Source: Nocardioides ungokensis
GTDB lineage: Bacteria; Actinomycetota; Actinomycetes; Propionibacteriales; Nocardioidaceae
Direction of reading: 5' to 3'
DNA length: 64,000 nt
Assembly: GCF_013466985.1 (NCBI RefSeq)
Contig: NZ_CP059164.1
Location: 2,365,001 to 2,429,000 of the forward strand
Shown here: piece by piece, positions 35,576 through 44,606 of the stretch
Numbering within the stretch: position 1 is the stretch's first letter
Layout: the number at the start of each line of letters is the position of its first letter
Position numbers and translations under genes: made by a program
Notes under the pieces: generated by a model
Databases searched by the model: none
The model's input: only the letters and a program-made list of their open reading frames with translations
Told to the model about the DNA's origin: nothing

Positions 35576-36921
35576 GTGGCAACCTTCCGGGCCACCGCGT
35601 GGTCACGACACCTGGGTCCGCTGACCATCGGCGTCCTGGTGGGGGCGTACGTCGTGCTGTGGCTGGCGTACCGGCCCTCGGGGGAGCCGACCACCGCCTA
35701 CCTCGGCCAGCTCGTCGGTGCGGTCTCGGTCGTGCTGCTGTCGATCGCCCTCGTGCTGATCAGCACCCTGCCCGTGGTGGAGGACTGGTTCGACGGGATC
35801 GACCGGGCCGCGATCTGGCACCGGCGGCTCGCGATCACCGGCCTGGTGCTGCTGGCGCTGCACATCCCGTTCGCCAGCAGTCCGGACGGGACCTCCCCGG
35901 GCCAGACGCTCGGGGCGGTGGCTGCCTGGGGCCTGGTCGGGCTCGCGCTCTGGGCGATCCTGCCGCGGTGGCAGTCCGTGGTGCCGCGGCCGGTCCGCGG
36001 CTGGGTCAAGGCCCTCAGGGACGTGCCCGGCGTACGCCACGTCCGGGTCGGGCTCGGCGGCTACGACCGGTGGCGCGACCTGCACCGCACGACCGGCCTC
36101 TTCGTGGGGGCGGCGTTCGTCCACGGCCTTCTGGACGGGTCGCCGTTCCACGAGTCGTCCGTGCTGCGCTGGAGCTACGTGGTGCCCGGCGCCGTCGGCC
36201 TTGCGTTCTACGTCTACCGCGAGGCGTTCTCGCGGTTCTTCCGGTCGCTCCACGACTACGAGGTCGCGGAGGTCTCCGCGGTGGCCGGCGACGTGGTGGA
36301 GATCAGCCTCCGGCCGATCGGGCGGCCGGTGGCGTTCGTGCCGGTCAGTTCGCGATGGTCTACATCGAGGCCAAGGACGGGTGGCACCGGCACCCGTTCA
36401 CCATCGCGAGCACCCCGGCGGACCGCCACCTGCGGGTCACCGTGAAGGCGTTGGGCGACTACACCTCGCGGCTGCGGGAGCTGCTCGAGCCGGGCATGCC
36501 GGCCGTCGTCGGCGGACCACACGGCCGGTTCAGCCACGCGAAGGGTGGCGGCGACCAGGTCTGGATCGCCGGAGGGGTCGGGGTGGCGCCGTTCCTGAGC
36601 TGGATGCGCGCCCTCGACGAGCACCCGGTCCCCGGCCGGGTCGACCTCTACTACGCGTTCTCCGGCGGGCCGGCGCCCTTCGCCGAGGAGCTGGTCGCGA
36701 TCGCCGACGGCCGCGACGGCGTCCGCACCCACCTGGTCGACTCGCGGGCCGACGGGCGCCTCACCGCGGACCGGATCCTGGCCGACACCGGGGTCCCGGG
36801 CTCCCGGCTCTCGGTGTTCCTGTGCGGTCCCGAGCCGATGCTCCGCGACCTGCAGCGGCAGCTGCGCGCGGCCGGTGTGAGGTGGCACCGGATCCACCGC
36901 GAGTACTTCGACTGGCGCTGA
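35576..36921 (+). CDS. Ferric reductase-like membrane oxidoreductase (frameshifted as given)
   Basis: About 448 residues. The N-terminal half has about six membrane helices with histidines in AAIWHRRLAITGLVLLALH and DRWRDLHRTTGLFVGAAFVH, suggesting heme coordination. The C-terminal half is a ferredoxin-reductase module: FAD site HRHPFTIASTP, NAD site VWIAGGVGVAPFLSWMRAL, and FLCGPEPMLRDLQ. The frame breaks at about 36344, where one extra G would give FVPGQFAMVYIE. It moves electrons from NAD(P)H through FAD and heme across the membrane; the acceptor could be iron or oxygen. The start is GTG 35576. Confidence 0.85.
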
Positions 36922-36934
36922 CTTCGCCCCTGGG

Positions 36935-37210
36935 TCAGGTGCCCGGGTCGGGTGCCAGTCGGAGGGTGCGTGAGCGGGCCGCCAGCTCGTCTCGCGCCTC
37001 GCGGGCGACGAGGATGGGCACGTAGGCCCGGACCCGTGCGCCGTCCAGCGTGGCGTGGATCCGCGCGACGCACTCCCTCACGTGGCTCTCCGACACCGAG
37101 GGAAAGGCGGCTCTCAGCGACGCGACGACCTGGTCCATCGCCGGATCCGCCGTAGAGCCCACCGTCGGCCCCGTTGCCCGGTCGCTCGCCAGGCTCTGCT
37201 CGATGGCCAT
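36935..37210 (-). CDS. Small helical protein, resembles three-helix-bundle dimerization domain proteins
   Basis: A 91-residue protein. After ~22 disordered residues three helices are likely: PAMDQVVASLRAAFP, ESHVRECVARIHATLDGARV, and YVPILVAREARDELAARSR. This pattern is common in short actinobacterial proteins of unknown function annotated as three-helix bundles. It is convergent with the oxidoreductase gene (13-bp gap). No regulatory clue. Confidence 0.6.
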   Translation of the reverse strand: MAIEQSLASDRATGPTVGSTADPAMDQVVASLRAAFPSVSESHVRECVARIHATLDGARVRAYVPILVAREARDELAARSRTLRLAPDPGT

Positions 37211-37290
37211 GCGTCCATGGTCCGGCCCGCCGCCGGTCCGCGACTCATCCGTAGGGAGTGAGTTGGCCGGTGCGGGAGGAGGTGAAATGC

Positions 37291-37320
37291 AGGAAGGCCA
37301 GGCGGGTGCCTGGCCTTCCT
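37291..37320. terminator. Perfect 13-bp hairpin after tRNA-Leu
   Basis: AGGAAGGCCAGGC and its exact reverse complement surround GGGT. It begins one base past the encoded CCA of the minus-strand tRNA and should terminate that transcript. Confidence 0.8.
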
Positions 37321-37321
37321 C

Positions 37322-37411
37322 CTGGTGTCCGAGGGGGGACTTGAACCCCCACGCCCTAATACGGGCACTAGCACCTCAAGCTAGCGCGTCTGCCAATTCC
37401 GCCACCCGGAC
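37322..37411 (-). tRNA. tRNA-Leu (anticodon GAG), CCA encoded
   Basis: Minus-strand cloverleaf with acceptor GTCCGGG pairing with the 3' CTCGGAC. The anticodon stem-loop CTAGCTTGAGGTGCTAG has anticodon GAG. A long type II variable arm follows (GTGCCCGTATTAGGGCGT), then a T-arm with GGTTCAAGTCC. The discriminator is A and CCA is encoded. The long variable arm and A73 fit tRNA-Leu. Confidence 0.96.
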
Positions 37412-37491
37412 GAGTGCGGTGGAACAGTAGCAAAGGACGCCCGGAATCCTTCAATCGGGCTCCCCCCTTCCACGGGTGTCAGGATGGGGCC

Positions 37492-38838
37492 ATGGCTGGC
37501 AACACAGGGGACACCGAACAGGCAGCGCACGAACCGGCTCAGGACCCGGCCGCCGAGGTGGTCGAGCTCTGTCGGAAGCTGATCCGGATGGACACCTCCA
37601 ACTACGGCGACGAGGACGGTCCGGGGGAGCGGAAGGCGGCTGAGTACGTCGCCACGCTGCTCGACGAGGTCGGCATCGAGTCCCGCCTCTACGAGTCCGA
37701 GCCGGGCCGGACCTCGGTGGTGGCGCACTGGGGCGGAGGAGCGCCCGGGGACGGGGGAGCTCTGCTGCTCCACGGTCACCTCGACGTCGTACCCGCCGCC
37801 GCGGAGGACTGGCAGGTCGACCCGTTCTCCGGCGAGATCCAGGACGGCTACGTGTGGGGTCGCGGTGCGGTCGACATGAAGGACTTCGACGCCATGCTGC
37901 TCTCCGTCGTGCGGGCGCGTGCGCGCGCTGGGCGGGTGCCGGACCGGCCGATCGTGCTCTGCTTCACCGCCGACGAGGAGGCCGGTGGCCACAAGGGCGC
38001 GCAGGTCCTCGTCGAGGACCATCGCGAGGAGCTCGAGGGCTGCACCGAGGCCGTCGGCGAGGTGGGCGGTTTCAGCACGACGGTGCGTGGCCGCCGGATG
38101 TACCTGATCGAGGCCGCCGAGAAGGGCATGGCCTGGATGCGGCTCACCGCCCGCGGGCGGGCCGGCCACGGGTCGATGATCAACCGCGAGAACGCCGTCA
38201 CCGACCTGGCCGCCGCGGTCGCACGGATCGGCGCCCACGAGTGGCCGGTGCGCCTCACGCCGACCATGAAGACGTTGCTGGCGGCGGTCGGGGAGCTCGC
38301 CGGCGCCGAGGCGACGCCTGAGAACGCCGAGAGCCTCGTCGAGGAGTTCGGCGGAGCCACCCGGATGCTGGGCGCGGTGCTGCGCAACACCACCAACCCC
38401 ACGATGCTCAACGCCGGCTACAAGGTGAACGTCATCCCCACCGAGGCCACCGCCCACGTCGACGGTCGCTTCCTGCCGGGCTTCGAGGACGAGTTCTTCG
38501 ACACCCTGGCCGAGCTGTGCGGCGACGCGGTCAGCATCGACTACGTCTCGAAGCAGCAGCCCTGGGAGACGCCGTACGACGGACACCTCGTCGACGCCAT
38601 GGGCCGCTCGCTCCTCGCCGAGGACCCCGACGCGATCGTGGCGCCGTACCTGATGAGCGGTGGCACCGACGCCAAGCACTTCAACAAGCTCGGGCTGCGC
38701 GCCTACGGCTTCGCCCCGCTCCGCCTGCCCGCCGACCTCGACTTCACCGCCCTCTTCCACGGCGTCGACGAGCGCGTGCCGGTGGACGCGCTGGAGTTCG
38801 GCGCGCGCGTGTTCGACCGCTTCCTCGACGAGGTCTAG
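37492..38838 (+). CDS. M20/M28-family zinc peptidase or deacylase
   Basis: A 448-residue metallo-hydrolase of the M20 family (dipeptidase, carboxypeptidase or amidohydrolase type). Metal ligands are in LLLHGHLDVVPA, RGAVDMKDFDAM and CFTADEEAGGHKG (catalytic Glu-Glu). The dimerization lid follows at about 200-320 with TARGRAGHGSMI, and the last ligand lies in MSGGTDAKHFNKLG. N-terminal residues 1-20 are disordered. Intact, with a CAGGAT hexamer six bases before the ATG. The substrate is unknown. Confidence 0.88.
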   Translation: MAGNTGDTEQAAHEPAQDPAAEVVELCRKLIRMDTSNYGDEDGPGERKAAEYVATLLDEVGIESRLYESEPGRTSVVAHWGGGAPGDGGALLLHGHLDVVPAAAEDWQVDPFSGEIQDGYVWGRGAVDMKDFDAMLLSVVRARARAGRVPDRPIVLCFTADEEAGGHKGAQVLVEDHREELEGCTEAVGEVGGFSTTVRGRRMYLIEAAEKGMAWMRLTARGRAGHGSMINRENAVTDLAAAVARIGAHEWPVRLTPTMKTLLAAVGELAGAEATPENAESLVEEFGGATRMLGAVLRNTTNPTMLNAGYKVNVIPTEATAHVDGRFLPGFEDEFFDTLAELCGDAVSIDYVSKQQPWETPYDGHLVDAMGRSLLAEDPDAIVAPYLMSGGTDAKHFNKLGLRAYGFAPLRLPADLDFTALFHGVDERVPVDALEFGARVFDRFLDEV

Positions 38839-38850
38839 CCGGGGCGTCTC

Positions 38851-38887
38851 GGTTGTTGAGGTGCGAGCGTCAGCGAGCCTCGAAACC
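38851..38887 (+). repeat. 37-bp inverted-repeat copy, left side of the HNH gene
   Basis: It begins GGTTGTTGAGGTGCGAGCG and ends CTCGAAACC. Its reverse complement recurs with one mismatch at 40429-40465, on the far side of the HNH gene. It starts 13 bp past the peptidase stop. Confidence 0.85.
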
Positions 38888-38954
38888 CCGGGGCGTGCCG
38901 GTAACCCAGCAGGCCGTGGAGGACTGCCGGGTCCGGCTCGTTCAAGGGTGGAGC

Positions 38955-40298
38955 TCAGTTGCTGGTGAGCTGGATGGTGCCGTGGGGTGTGACCAGGTAG
39001 GCGCGGCCGTGGGGTCCGTGCCACTCATACGTGCTGTCGCGTCGGCGTCGGTAGCGCCATCGTCGGCTGGTCTTGGCGCGGTGATGTCGCCGACAACGGG
39101 GCGAGATTCTCGGGCCGGGTTTGGCCGGGTGGTCCGCCCTCGTCGATGGGGACGTAGGGTCGATGTGGTCGAGGTCGGCTGTTCGGGCGTCGTGTGGGCA
39201 CCAGGGGAAGACGCAGTGGCCGTCGCGGAGGATGACCAGCTCGCGCATCCACGCGGTGGTTCGTGCCCGTCGACCGCGTCGCCGCGGCCGAGGTCGAGGA
39301 CCGGTGGACGGTGACCTGGGAGTGGCCGACCCACTCCTTGATCCGGGTGATGGTGGCGGCGCCGAGCCGCTCGACCGTGCCGCGGCCAGGTCTGGCGCCG
39401 GCAGCCGTGGGTGGCGAGGTCGGCCAGGTTCAGGTGGAGGTAGAACCGGGTCTTCGGCTTCCGCGGCGCGCGGGCACCGCGCGTGTCTGCCGCGGGCTCT
39501 CGCCGAGCCCAGTGTGAGGTCGAGCTGGGCCTGCTGGGAGGCGATCACGCCCAGCGCCTTGGCCTTGCGGACCTCCAGCTCGTCGGTGTCCCGAGTGCCT
39601 TGGCGGCGGCGTGGTCGCAGACGAGGTCGTGGAAGGCGGTCAGGTCGAGGGTGTCGCCGGTGATGTCGAGCCAGGAGGTGCCGGCGTACTCGCTGGGGCG
39701 GGGTGGCGCAGCGTGACGTGCCAGGACTGCTTCCCGGCTTCTCGCGTTGTTCGAGCAGCTCGGGGTGGTGCTTGGCGATGGGTGGGCGACGGCGGTCTCG
39801 ATCGCCTTCCAGCTGCACGAGGCGAGCCTGGGGCGAGCTGTCGTCGACGTAGGCGGCGGCGTCGCGGGAGAGGCGGTGGGTGGCCTGGGCGACGTGCCGG
39901 GCCTTGTACGGCTCCACCGCGAGCGATTCGACCAGTCGCCAGATGCGGGGCAGCCGGTGCTGCAGGTCGAGGGCGTCGGCGATCAGCTTCATCCCCGTGT
40001 GGCCACCCCCAGCACGGCCGCGAGCGGGTTCGGGGCGAACGGAGACCGCCGGGGTCCCGTCGCCGCCGAGCGACTCGTCCCCGTCCAGGTCCCCACCCAA
40101 CAACGACGCGCCACCCCAGGTCGCGGTGCCGGTCTCCGCGGTGGCCGGGTGCAGCACGCACCAGTGCGCGGCGGCCCGAAGCTTGTCGCGTTCGGCGATC
40201 CGTGCGTCGAGCTTGCGCTGGTCGAGGAATGCGAGCAGGGCGGTCGCGTCGAGGTCGGCGACCTCGACGGGGTCTCCTGCTGCATCGGTTTCGAACAT
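38955..40298 (-). pseudogene. DUF222/HNH endonuclease gene (13E12-type), multiple frameshifts
   Basis: Protein segments of one DUF222-HNH family member are spread over all three minus frames. In order: MFETDAAGDPVEVADLDA and LRAAAHWCVLHPATAE; KLIADALDLQHRLPRIWRLV; TSWLDITGDTLDLTAFHDLV; DTDELEVRKAKALGVIASQQ; and the HNH part RELVILRDGHCVFPWCPHDA with LDHIDP. At least five frame changes occur between 39000 and 39850. The HNH Cys and His residues survive. This family is repetitive and often decayed in actinobacteria; poor consensus quality could add to the damage. It is flanked by 37-bp inverted repeats. Confidence 0.82.
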
Positions 40299-40428
40299 GT
40301 GTCCATGATCGCATCGACCACCGACAGTCAGGGCCCGGGGCCGGGCCGATCCGGGGGTTCTGGGGACGAGCGAAGGTAAAGCTTTCGCGGGCCGTCGTTC
40401 TGTGTAGTCGTCCTGCCTGGGCTGCTGG

Positions 40429-40465
40429 GGTTTCGAGGCTCGCTGACGCTCGCACCTCAACCACC
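40429..40465 (-). repeat. 37-bp inverted-repeat copy, right side of the HNH gene
   Basis: It matches the reverse complement of 38851-38887 at 36 of 37 positions. Confidence 0.85.
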
Positions 40466-40554
40466 GGCGCACCTCGACCAGCGGCAGCCGTAGGCCGGGA
40501 GGCGGCCGCAACCCACGGCGTACCGCTCCCCGTAGCTGCCATCACCGCAACCAC
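40455..40554 (+). repeat. 100-bp direct repeat, copy 1
   Basis: It begins CCTCAACCACCGGCGCACC. By eye it matches 40731-40830 at about 96 of 100 positions with no gap, offset 276 bp. Confidence 0.85.
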
Positions 40555-40582
40555 CCAGGAGCCGTCAGCCGCCGACGGCGAA

Positions 40583-40618
40583 GGTCTCGACACGCTCGCT
40601 GGCGCTCGCTACTCGACC
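40583..40618. repeat. Palindromic GGTCTCGACACGCTCGCT element
   Basis: Same family as the repeat at the end of cobA (680-714), opposite orientation. Arms GGTCTCGA..CTCGACC are imperfectly inverted around a GCTCGCT core. Confidence 0.7.
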
Positions 40619-40651
40619 AGCGAAATCCTGGCGCCCTGCCTTCGCTGCGAG

Positions 40652-40702
40652 GGTTTCGAGGCTCCCTTCGACACGCTCGCTGACGCTCGCGCACTTCGAG
40701 AC
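40652..40702. repeat. Compound palindromic element
   Basis: It joins a GGTTTCGAGGCTC half to TCGACACGCTCGCTGACG and TTCGAGAC, a hybrid of the 37-bp and the GGTCTCGACACG repeat types. Confidence 0.6.
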
Positions 40703-40730
40703 GGCGCTGGCGCGCCTCCTCAGTGCACCG

Positions 40731-40830
40731 CCTCAACCACCGGCGCACCTCGACCCGCGGCAGCCGTAGGTCGGGAGGCGGCCGCAACCCACGGCGTACC
40801 GCTCCTCATAGCTGCCATCACCGCAACCAC
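40731..40830 (+). repeat. 100-bp direct repeat, copy 2
   Basis: Second copy of 40455-40554, with about four substitutions. Confidence 0.85.
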
Positions 40831-40871
40831 GCACGAGCCGCCGACGGCGCTGGTCTCCAGCCGGGACGGCG

Positions 40872-41093
40872 TCAGGCGGTGCGCACCGCGCGGATGATCT
40901 TGCGCCGCAGCACCACCCGGCGGGTGCCGTCAGCGCCGATGCGGACCCGGTCCAGCTCCCAGCCGCCGTGCTCGGCCCGCTCGACGAGCAGCTTGGTCAC
41001 CACGTTGCGCGGGAACTCCCGGGAGAACGTCACCCGGTCGAACTCCCACTCCACCCCGCGAGCCTGCGGGCGCCGGTGGACGTGGCCGGTCAT
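40872..41093 (-). CDS. DUF5703-family protein
   Basis: A 73-residue protein typical of actinobacteria. EWEFDRVTFSREFPRNVVTKL, then ERAEHGGWELDRVRIGADGTRRVVLRRKI is the family pattern of a small alpha/beta protein with a basic C-terminus. Function is unknown. The ATG at 41093 lies one base from the stop of the aldo/keto reductase, so it is the second gene of that unit. Confidence 0.78.
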   Translation of the reverse strand: MTGHVHRRPQARGVEWEFDRVTFSREFPRNVVTKLLVERAEHGGWELDRVRIGADGTRRVVLRRKIIRAVRTA

Positions 41094-41094
41094 G

Positions 41095-42043
41095 TCAGTC
41101 CCCGGACACGTCATCGAGAGCGTCGACGATCTCGGGCGGAAGGCTCAGCTCCTCGACGCCGAGGGCGCCCTTGAGCTGGGTGGCGGTGCGCGCACCCACG
41201 ATGGGCGCGGTGACGCCGGGTCGGTCCCGCACCCAGGCCAGGGCCACCTCCAGCGGGGTCCAGCCGAGTCCGTCGGCGGCGCGGGCGACCGCCTCGACGA
41301 CCTGGCTCGACCGGTCGCCCAGATAGGGGCCCACGAAGTTGGCGAAGTGTGACGACGCCGCCCGAGAGTCCGACGGCGTCCCGGAGCGGTACTTGCCGGT
41401 CAGAACGCCGCGTCCCAGCGGCGACCAGGGCAGCACGCCCAGGCCCATCGCCTCGGCCGCGGGGAGGACCTCGAGCTCGACGGCCCGGTTGAGCAGGGAG
41501 TACTCCACCTGCGTGGACGCCAGGACCGCTCGTCCCGGCACGGCCCGCTGCCAAGTGGCGGCCTGTGCGGTCTGCCACCCGGTGTAGTTGGAGACCCCGA
41601 CGTACGACGCCCGGCCCGATGCCACGGCGGTGTCGAGAGCCGACAGCGTCTCCTCGAGCGGCGCCTCGTCGGACCAGATGTGGACCTGCCACAGGTCGAC
41701 GTGGTCGACACCGAGCCGGCGGAGCGAGGCGTCGAGCGTCGTGAGCAGGTGTCCGCGGGAGGTGTTGTACTGGCGGCCGCCGCGGCTGGCGCTGATGCCC
41801 GCCTTCGTCGCGAGCACGACCTCGTCACGGGGGACCACGTCACCGACCAGGGAGCCGATCAGCTCCTCGGAGGCGCCGCCGCCGTAGCCCGCGGCGGTGT
41901 CGAGCAGCGTGCCGCCGCTCTCGACGAACGCGATGAGCTTGGTCGCGCGCCTCGTGCTCGTCTGTGTCCCGCCCCCATGTCATGGTGCCGAGCCCGAGCC
42001 GGGAGACCTTGAGACCGGTGGCGCCGACGGACCGCTGTTGCAT
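41095..42043 (-). CDS. Aldo/keto reductase (frameshifted as given)
   Basis: NADPH-dependent carbonyl reductase, TIM-barrel fold, about 316 residues. The N-terminal MQQRSVGATGLKVSRLGLGTMTWG is in one frame and breaks at about 41943, where GACCAAGCTC should lose one base to give DQLIAFVESGGTLLDTA. Catalytic Asp and Tyr lie in the LLDTAAGYGGG region, Lys in VVLATKAG, and the active-site His in VDLWQVHIW. NADPH site: VGARTATQLKGALG. The ATG at 42043 is supported by TACCTT six bases upstream. It is co-transcribed with the DUF5703 gene. Confidence 0.88.
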
Positions 42044-42049
42044 GGCGAC

Positions 42050-42055
42050 AAGGTA
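42050..42055 (-). promoter_or_regulatory. Leaderless -10 of the aldo/keto reductase gene
   Basis: Minus-strand TACCTT six bases before ATG 42043. Confidence 0.5.
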
Positions 42056-42185
42056 GCCGCCACGGCGCAACGGGGTGCCTGCGGCTCGCCGGGCGGGATG
42101 GTGCGTACCCTTGTGCGCGGCCTCGCGCCGTCCTCACCCCTGCCAGAAACCTCAGCCCAGTCTGCCCCCGATCGAAAGCCAGGCG

Positions 42186-43013
42186 ATGAACTACCTCGAC
42201 GCCGTGATCCTCGGCATCGTGGAGGGGCTCACCGAGTTCCTCCCCGTGTCCAGCACCGGTCATCTCACGATCGCCGAGAAGGTCCTCGGCCTCGACGTGT
42301 CGGACCCGGCCGTGACCGGCTTCACCGCGGTGATCCAGATGGGGGCCATCGCCGCGGCGATCCTCTACTTCGCCAAGGACATCTGGAGCATCATCAAGGC
42401 CTGGAGCCTCGGACTGGTCAAGCCGGAGTACCGCGGCCAGCTCGACCACCGCATGGGCTGGTACGTCATCGTCGGCACGATCCCCGTCGGCATCGCCGGC
42501 CTGCTCCTCAAGGACGTCATCACCGGCGACCTTCGCTCGCTGTGGGTGGTCGCCGCCGGTCTGGTCGGCTGGAGCGCGGTGATGTGGTACGCCGAGCGGG
42601 TGGCCACCCAGGAGCGCGGCGAGCGTGACCTGAGCATGGTCGACGCCATCGTGGTCGGCGTGGTGCAGGTGGCCGCGCTGGTGCCGGGCGTCTCCCGGTC
42701 CGGCGCCACGATCTCCGCCGGCCTGCTGCGCGGCATCGACCGCGTCACGGCCACCCGCCTGAGCTTCTTCCTCGCGATCCCGGCCCTCCTCGCCGCCGGC
42801 GTCTTCGAGCTCAAGGACGCCCTCGGCGGCGACATCAGCGTGGGGGAGACGCTGGTCGGGACCGTCGTCTCGTTCGTCGTGGCGTACGCCGCGATCGCCT
42901 GGCTGCTGCGCTTCGTGGCGCACCACTCGATCGCGTGGTTCGTGCCCTACCGCGTCGCCCTGGGCCTGCTGCTGCTCGCGCTGCTGTCCACGAGCGCGAT
43001 GTCGGCGACCTGA
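42186..43013 (+). CDS. uppP: Undecaprenyl-diphosphatase
   Basis: Integral membrane enzyme (BacA/UppP, 275 aa) that dephosphorylates undecaprenyl pyrophosphate to recycle the lipid carrier for peptidoglycan. Signature 1, EGLTEFLPVSSTGHL, is at about 13-27 with the catalytic Glu, Ser and His; signature 2, PGVSRSGATISAGLLRG, is at about 166-182 with the catalytic Arg. About eight membrane helices. Overexpression is known to give bacitracin resistance in other bacteria. The ATG at 42186 was chosen because the conserved N-terminus begins there. Confidence 0.96.
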   Translation: MNYLDAVILGIVEGLTEFLPVSSTGHLTIAEKVLGLDVSDPAVTGFTAVIQMGAIAAAILYFAKDIWSIIKAWSLGLVKPEYRGQLDHRMGWYVIVGTIPVGIAGLLLKDVITGDLRSLWVVAAGLVGWSAVMWYAERVATQERGERDLSMVDAIVVGVVQVAALVPGVSRSGATISAGLLRGIDRVTATRLSFFLAIPALLAAGVFELKDALGGDISVGETLVGTVVSFVVAYAAIAWLLRFVAHHSIAWFVPYRVALGLLLLALLSTSAMSAT

Positions 43014-43050
43014 GCCGAGCCGGTCATCACACCCGGCCCCGCGGGGTGGG

Positions 43051-44031
43051 TCAGAGCCAGCCGGACTTCTTGAACCACACCCACAGCACCCCCGACGTGC
43101 CGAACATCAGGAACAGGGCGAAGAAGTAGCCCAGGTGCCAGCGCAGCTCGGGGATGTAGGCGAAGTTCATGCCGTAGACCCCGGCGATCAGGGTGGGGGC
43201 CGCCACGAGGCCGACCCCGGCCGAGATCTTGCGCATGTCGTCGTTCTGCTGCACCGAGATGCGCGCCAGGTGTGCGTCGAAGGCGGTCGAGAGCAGCCCG
43301 TCGAGCGTCTCGACCACGTCGGCGGCCTGGGAGAGGTGGTCGGCGACGTCCCGGAAGAACGGCGCCGCCTGCTCGTCCATGCCGGTCACGGCCCCGGTGG
43401 CGAACCGCCGCATCGGGTCGCGCAGCGGCATCACCGCCCGGCGCACCTCGGCGATCTCGCGCTTGAGGGTGTAGATCCGCACCGAGTCGTTGGTGCGGGC
43501 GGGGGAGAAGACCGACTCCTCGACCTCGTCGACGTCGATCTGCAGCTCGTCGACCACGGCCATGTAGCCGTCCACGACGGTGTCGCACACGGCGTAGACC
43601 ACCGCCGACGGGCCGTGGACCAGGACGGTCTCGTCGGACTCGAGGAAGGTGCGGGCCGACTGCAGCTGCGAGCCCTTGCCGTGCCGGACGGTCACGACGA
43701 AGTCCTCGCCGACGAAGACGTTGATCTCCCCGGTCTCCACGGCGTCGTCCTCGTCGACGTACCAGAGCGTCTTGAGCACCAGGAAGAGGCTGTCCTCGTA
43801 GCGCTCGAGCTTCGGCCGCTGATGGGCCTTGAACGCGTCCTCGACGGCCAGTGGGTGCAGCCCGAACGCGATCGCCACGTCCTCGAGCTCGGCCTCCGTG
43901 GGCTGGTGCAGGCCCACCCACACGAAGTCGCCGGTATCGGTGATCCGGCTGCGCAGCTCGTGCAGGTCCTGCGGGGCGCAGTCGACGTCGACCCGGCCCC
44001 CCTTGCGGTACAAAGCGCTGTCAACGATCAC
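43051..44031 (-). CDS. corA: CorA-family Mg2+/Co2+ channel
   Basis: A 326-residue divalent-cation channel. The large cytoplasmic alpha/beta N-domain spans about 1-250. A long pore helix leads into two C-terminal membrane helices (about 268-290 and 300-322) with the selectivity motif YGMNFAYIPEL between them. The C-terminus is basic, KKSGWL. It functions as a pentamer gated by intracellular Mg2+. The GTG at 44031 is supported by TAGGGT six bases upstream. Confidence 0.95.
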   Translation of the reverse strand: MIVDSALYRKGGRVDVDCAPQDLHELRSRITDTGDFVWVGLHQPTEAELEDVAIAFGLHPLAVEDAFKAHQRPKLERYEDSLFLVLKTLWYVDEDDAVETGEINVFVGEDFVVTVRHGKGSQLQSARTFLESDETVLVHGPSAVVYAVCDTVVDGYMAVVDELQIDVDEVEESVFSPARTNDSVRIYTLKREIAEVRRAVMPLRDPMRRFATGAVTGMDEQAAPFFRDVADHLSQAADVVETLDGLLSTAFDAHLARISVQQNDDMRKISAGVGLVAAPTLIAGVYGMNFAYIPELRWHLGYFFALFLMFGTSGVLWVWFKKSGWL

Positions 44032-44037
44032 GGGGCG

Positions 44038-44043
44038 ACCCTA
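44038..44043 (-). promoter_or_regulatory. Leaderless -10 of corA
   Basis: Minus-strand TAGGGT six bases before GTG 44031. Confidence 0.55.
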
Positions 44044-44070
44044 GGCCATCGCTGTGCACACCCGCCGGTG

Positions 44071-44529
44071 TCAGCCGTCCCCGGGCGAGAGCGCGTCGCG
44101 TGCCTTGGCGGCCACGCCGGTCACGGCGTCGACGACTGCCTCCTTGACGCCCCCGACCTTCTTCTCCACCACGTCGGTGGCCACGTGCTCGATGACGGCG
44201 CCGGTGCCCTCCTCGACCATGTCGGGCAGGGCGCGAGGCCCCTGCTCCACCAGGTCGAGCCGGTTGGTCGCCTCGGCGAAGCGCAGGTAGGTGTCGACGC
44301 TGGCGACGACCACGCGCGCGTCCACGGTGAGCAGCTCGATGCCCAGGAGCGAGACGCGTACGTAGGCGTCGATGACGATGCCCTTGTCCAGGACGATCTC
44401 GATCACGTCGGCGAGCCCGCTGGGCGCGGGACGCTCGAGGTACCCACCTCGGCTGGCGACCACCAACGCTCCCTCTGTCGTCCGCATGCTGGGTCCTCGG
44501 CGTGCCCCCGCACGCACCGACCCGACCAT
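44071..44529 (-). CDS. Orphan gas vesicle protein (GvpA/GvpJ type) with C-terminal extension
   Basis: A 152-residue protein whose middle (about 38-95) is a clear gas-vesicle shell domain: [56 protein letters not shown] ~55-residue helical tail ([19 protein letters not shown]) follows, which GvpA itself lacks, so GvpJ/GvpM-like or a repurposed member is more likely. No other gvp gene is in the window. The ATG at 44529 has GGGGAGG seven bases upstream; an inner ATG at 44487 lacks one. Confidence 0.85.
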   Translation of the reverse strand: MVGSVRAGARRGPSMRTTEGALVVASRGGYLERPAPSGLADVIEIVLDKGIVIDAYVRVSLLGIELLTVDARVVVASVDTYLRFAEATNRLDLVEQGPRALPDMVEEGTGAVIEHVATDVVEKKVGGVKEAVVDAVTGVAAKARDALSPGDG

Positions 44530-44593
44530 CCTGCACCCTCCCCGGTGACCACGCCTCGCGCACTGGACGGACGGTTCACCATCACCGCCGCAC

Positions 44594-44599
44594 TACGCT
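44594..44599 (+). promoter_or_regulatory. Leaderless -10 of the histidine phosphatase gene
   Basis: TACGCT seven bases before ATG 44607. Confidence 0.55.
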
Positions 44600-44606
44600 C
44601 CACCGC

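Larger units (their letters stand above)
40299..40871. repeat. 570-bp repeat-rich spacer
   Basis: No credible gene. It holds a 37-bp repeat (40429-40465), a 100-bp direct duplication (40455-40554 and 40731-40830), a GGTCTCGACACGCTCGCT element (40583-40618) and a compound copy (40652-40702). Confidence 0.8.

Noticed and set aside
38851..40830. Classical IS element
   Set aside because: There is no transposase, no target-site duplication and no standard terminal repeats; a DUF222/HNH unit with palindromic repeats describes the region better.
40872..41114. Longer start (41114) for the DUF5703 gene
   Set aside because: It would overlap the aldo/keto reductase end by about 20 bases and adds residues not typical of the family; ATG 41093 fits the conserved length.
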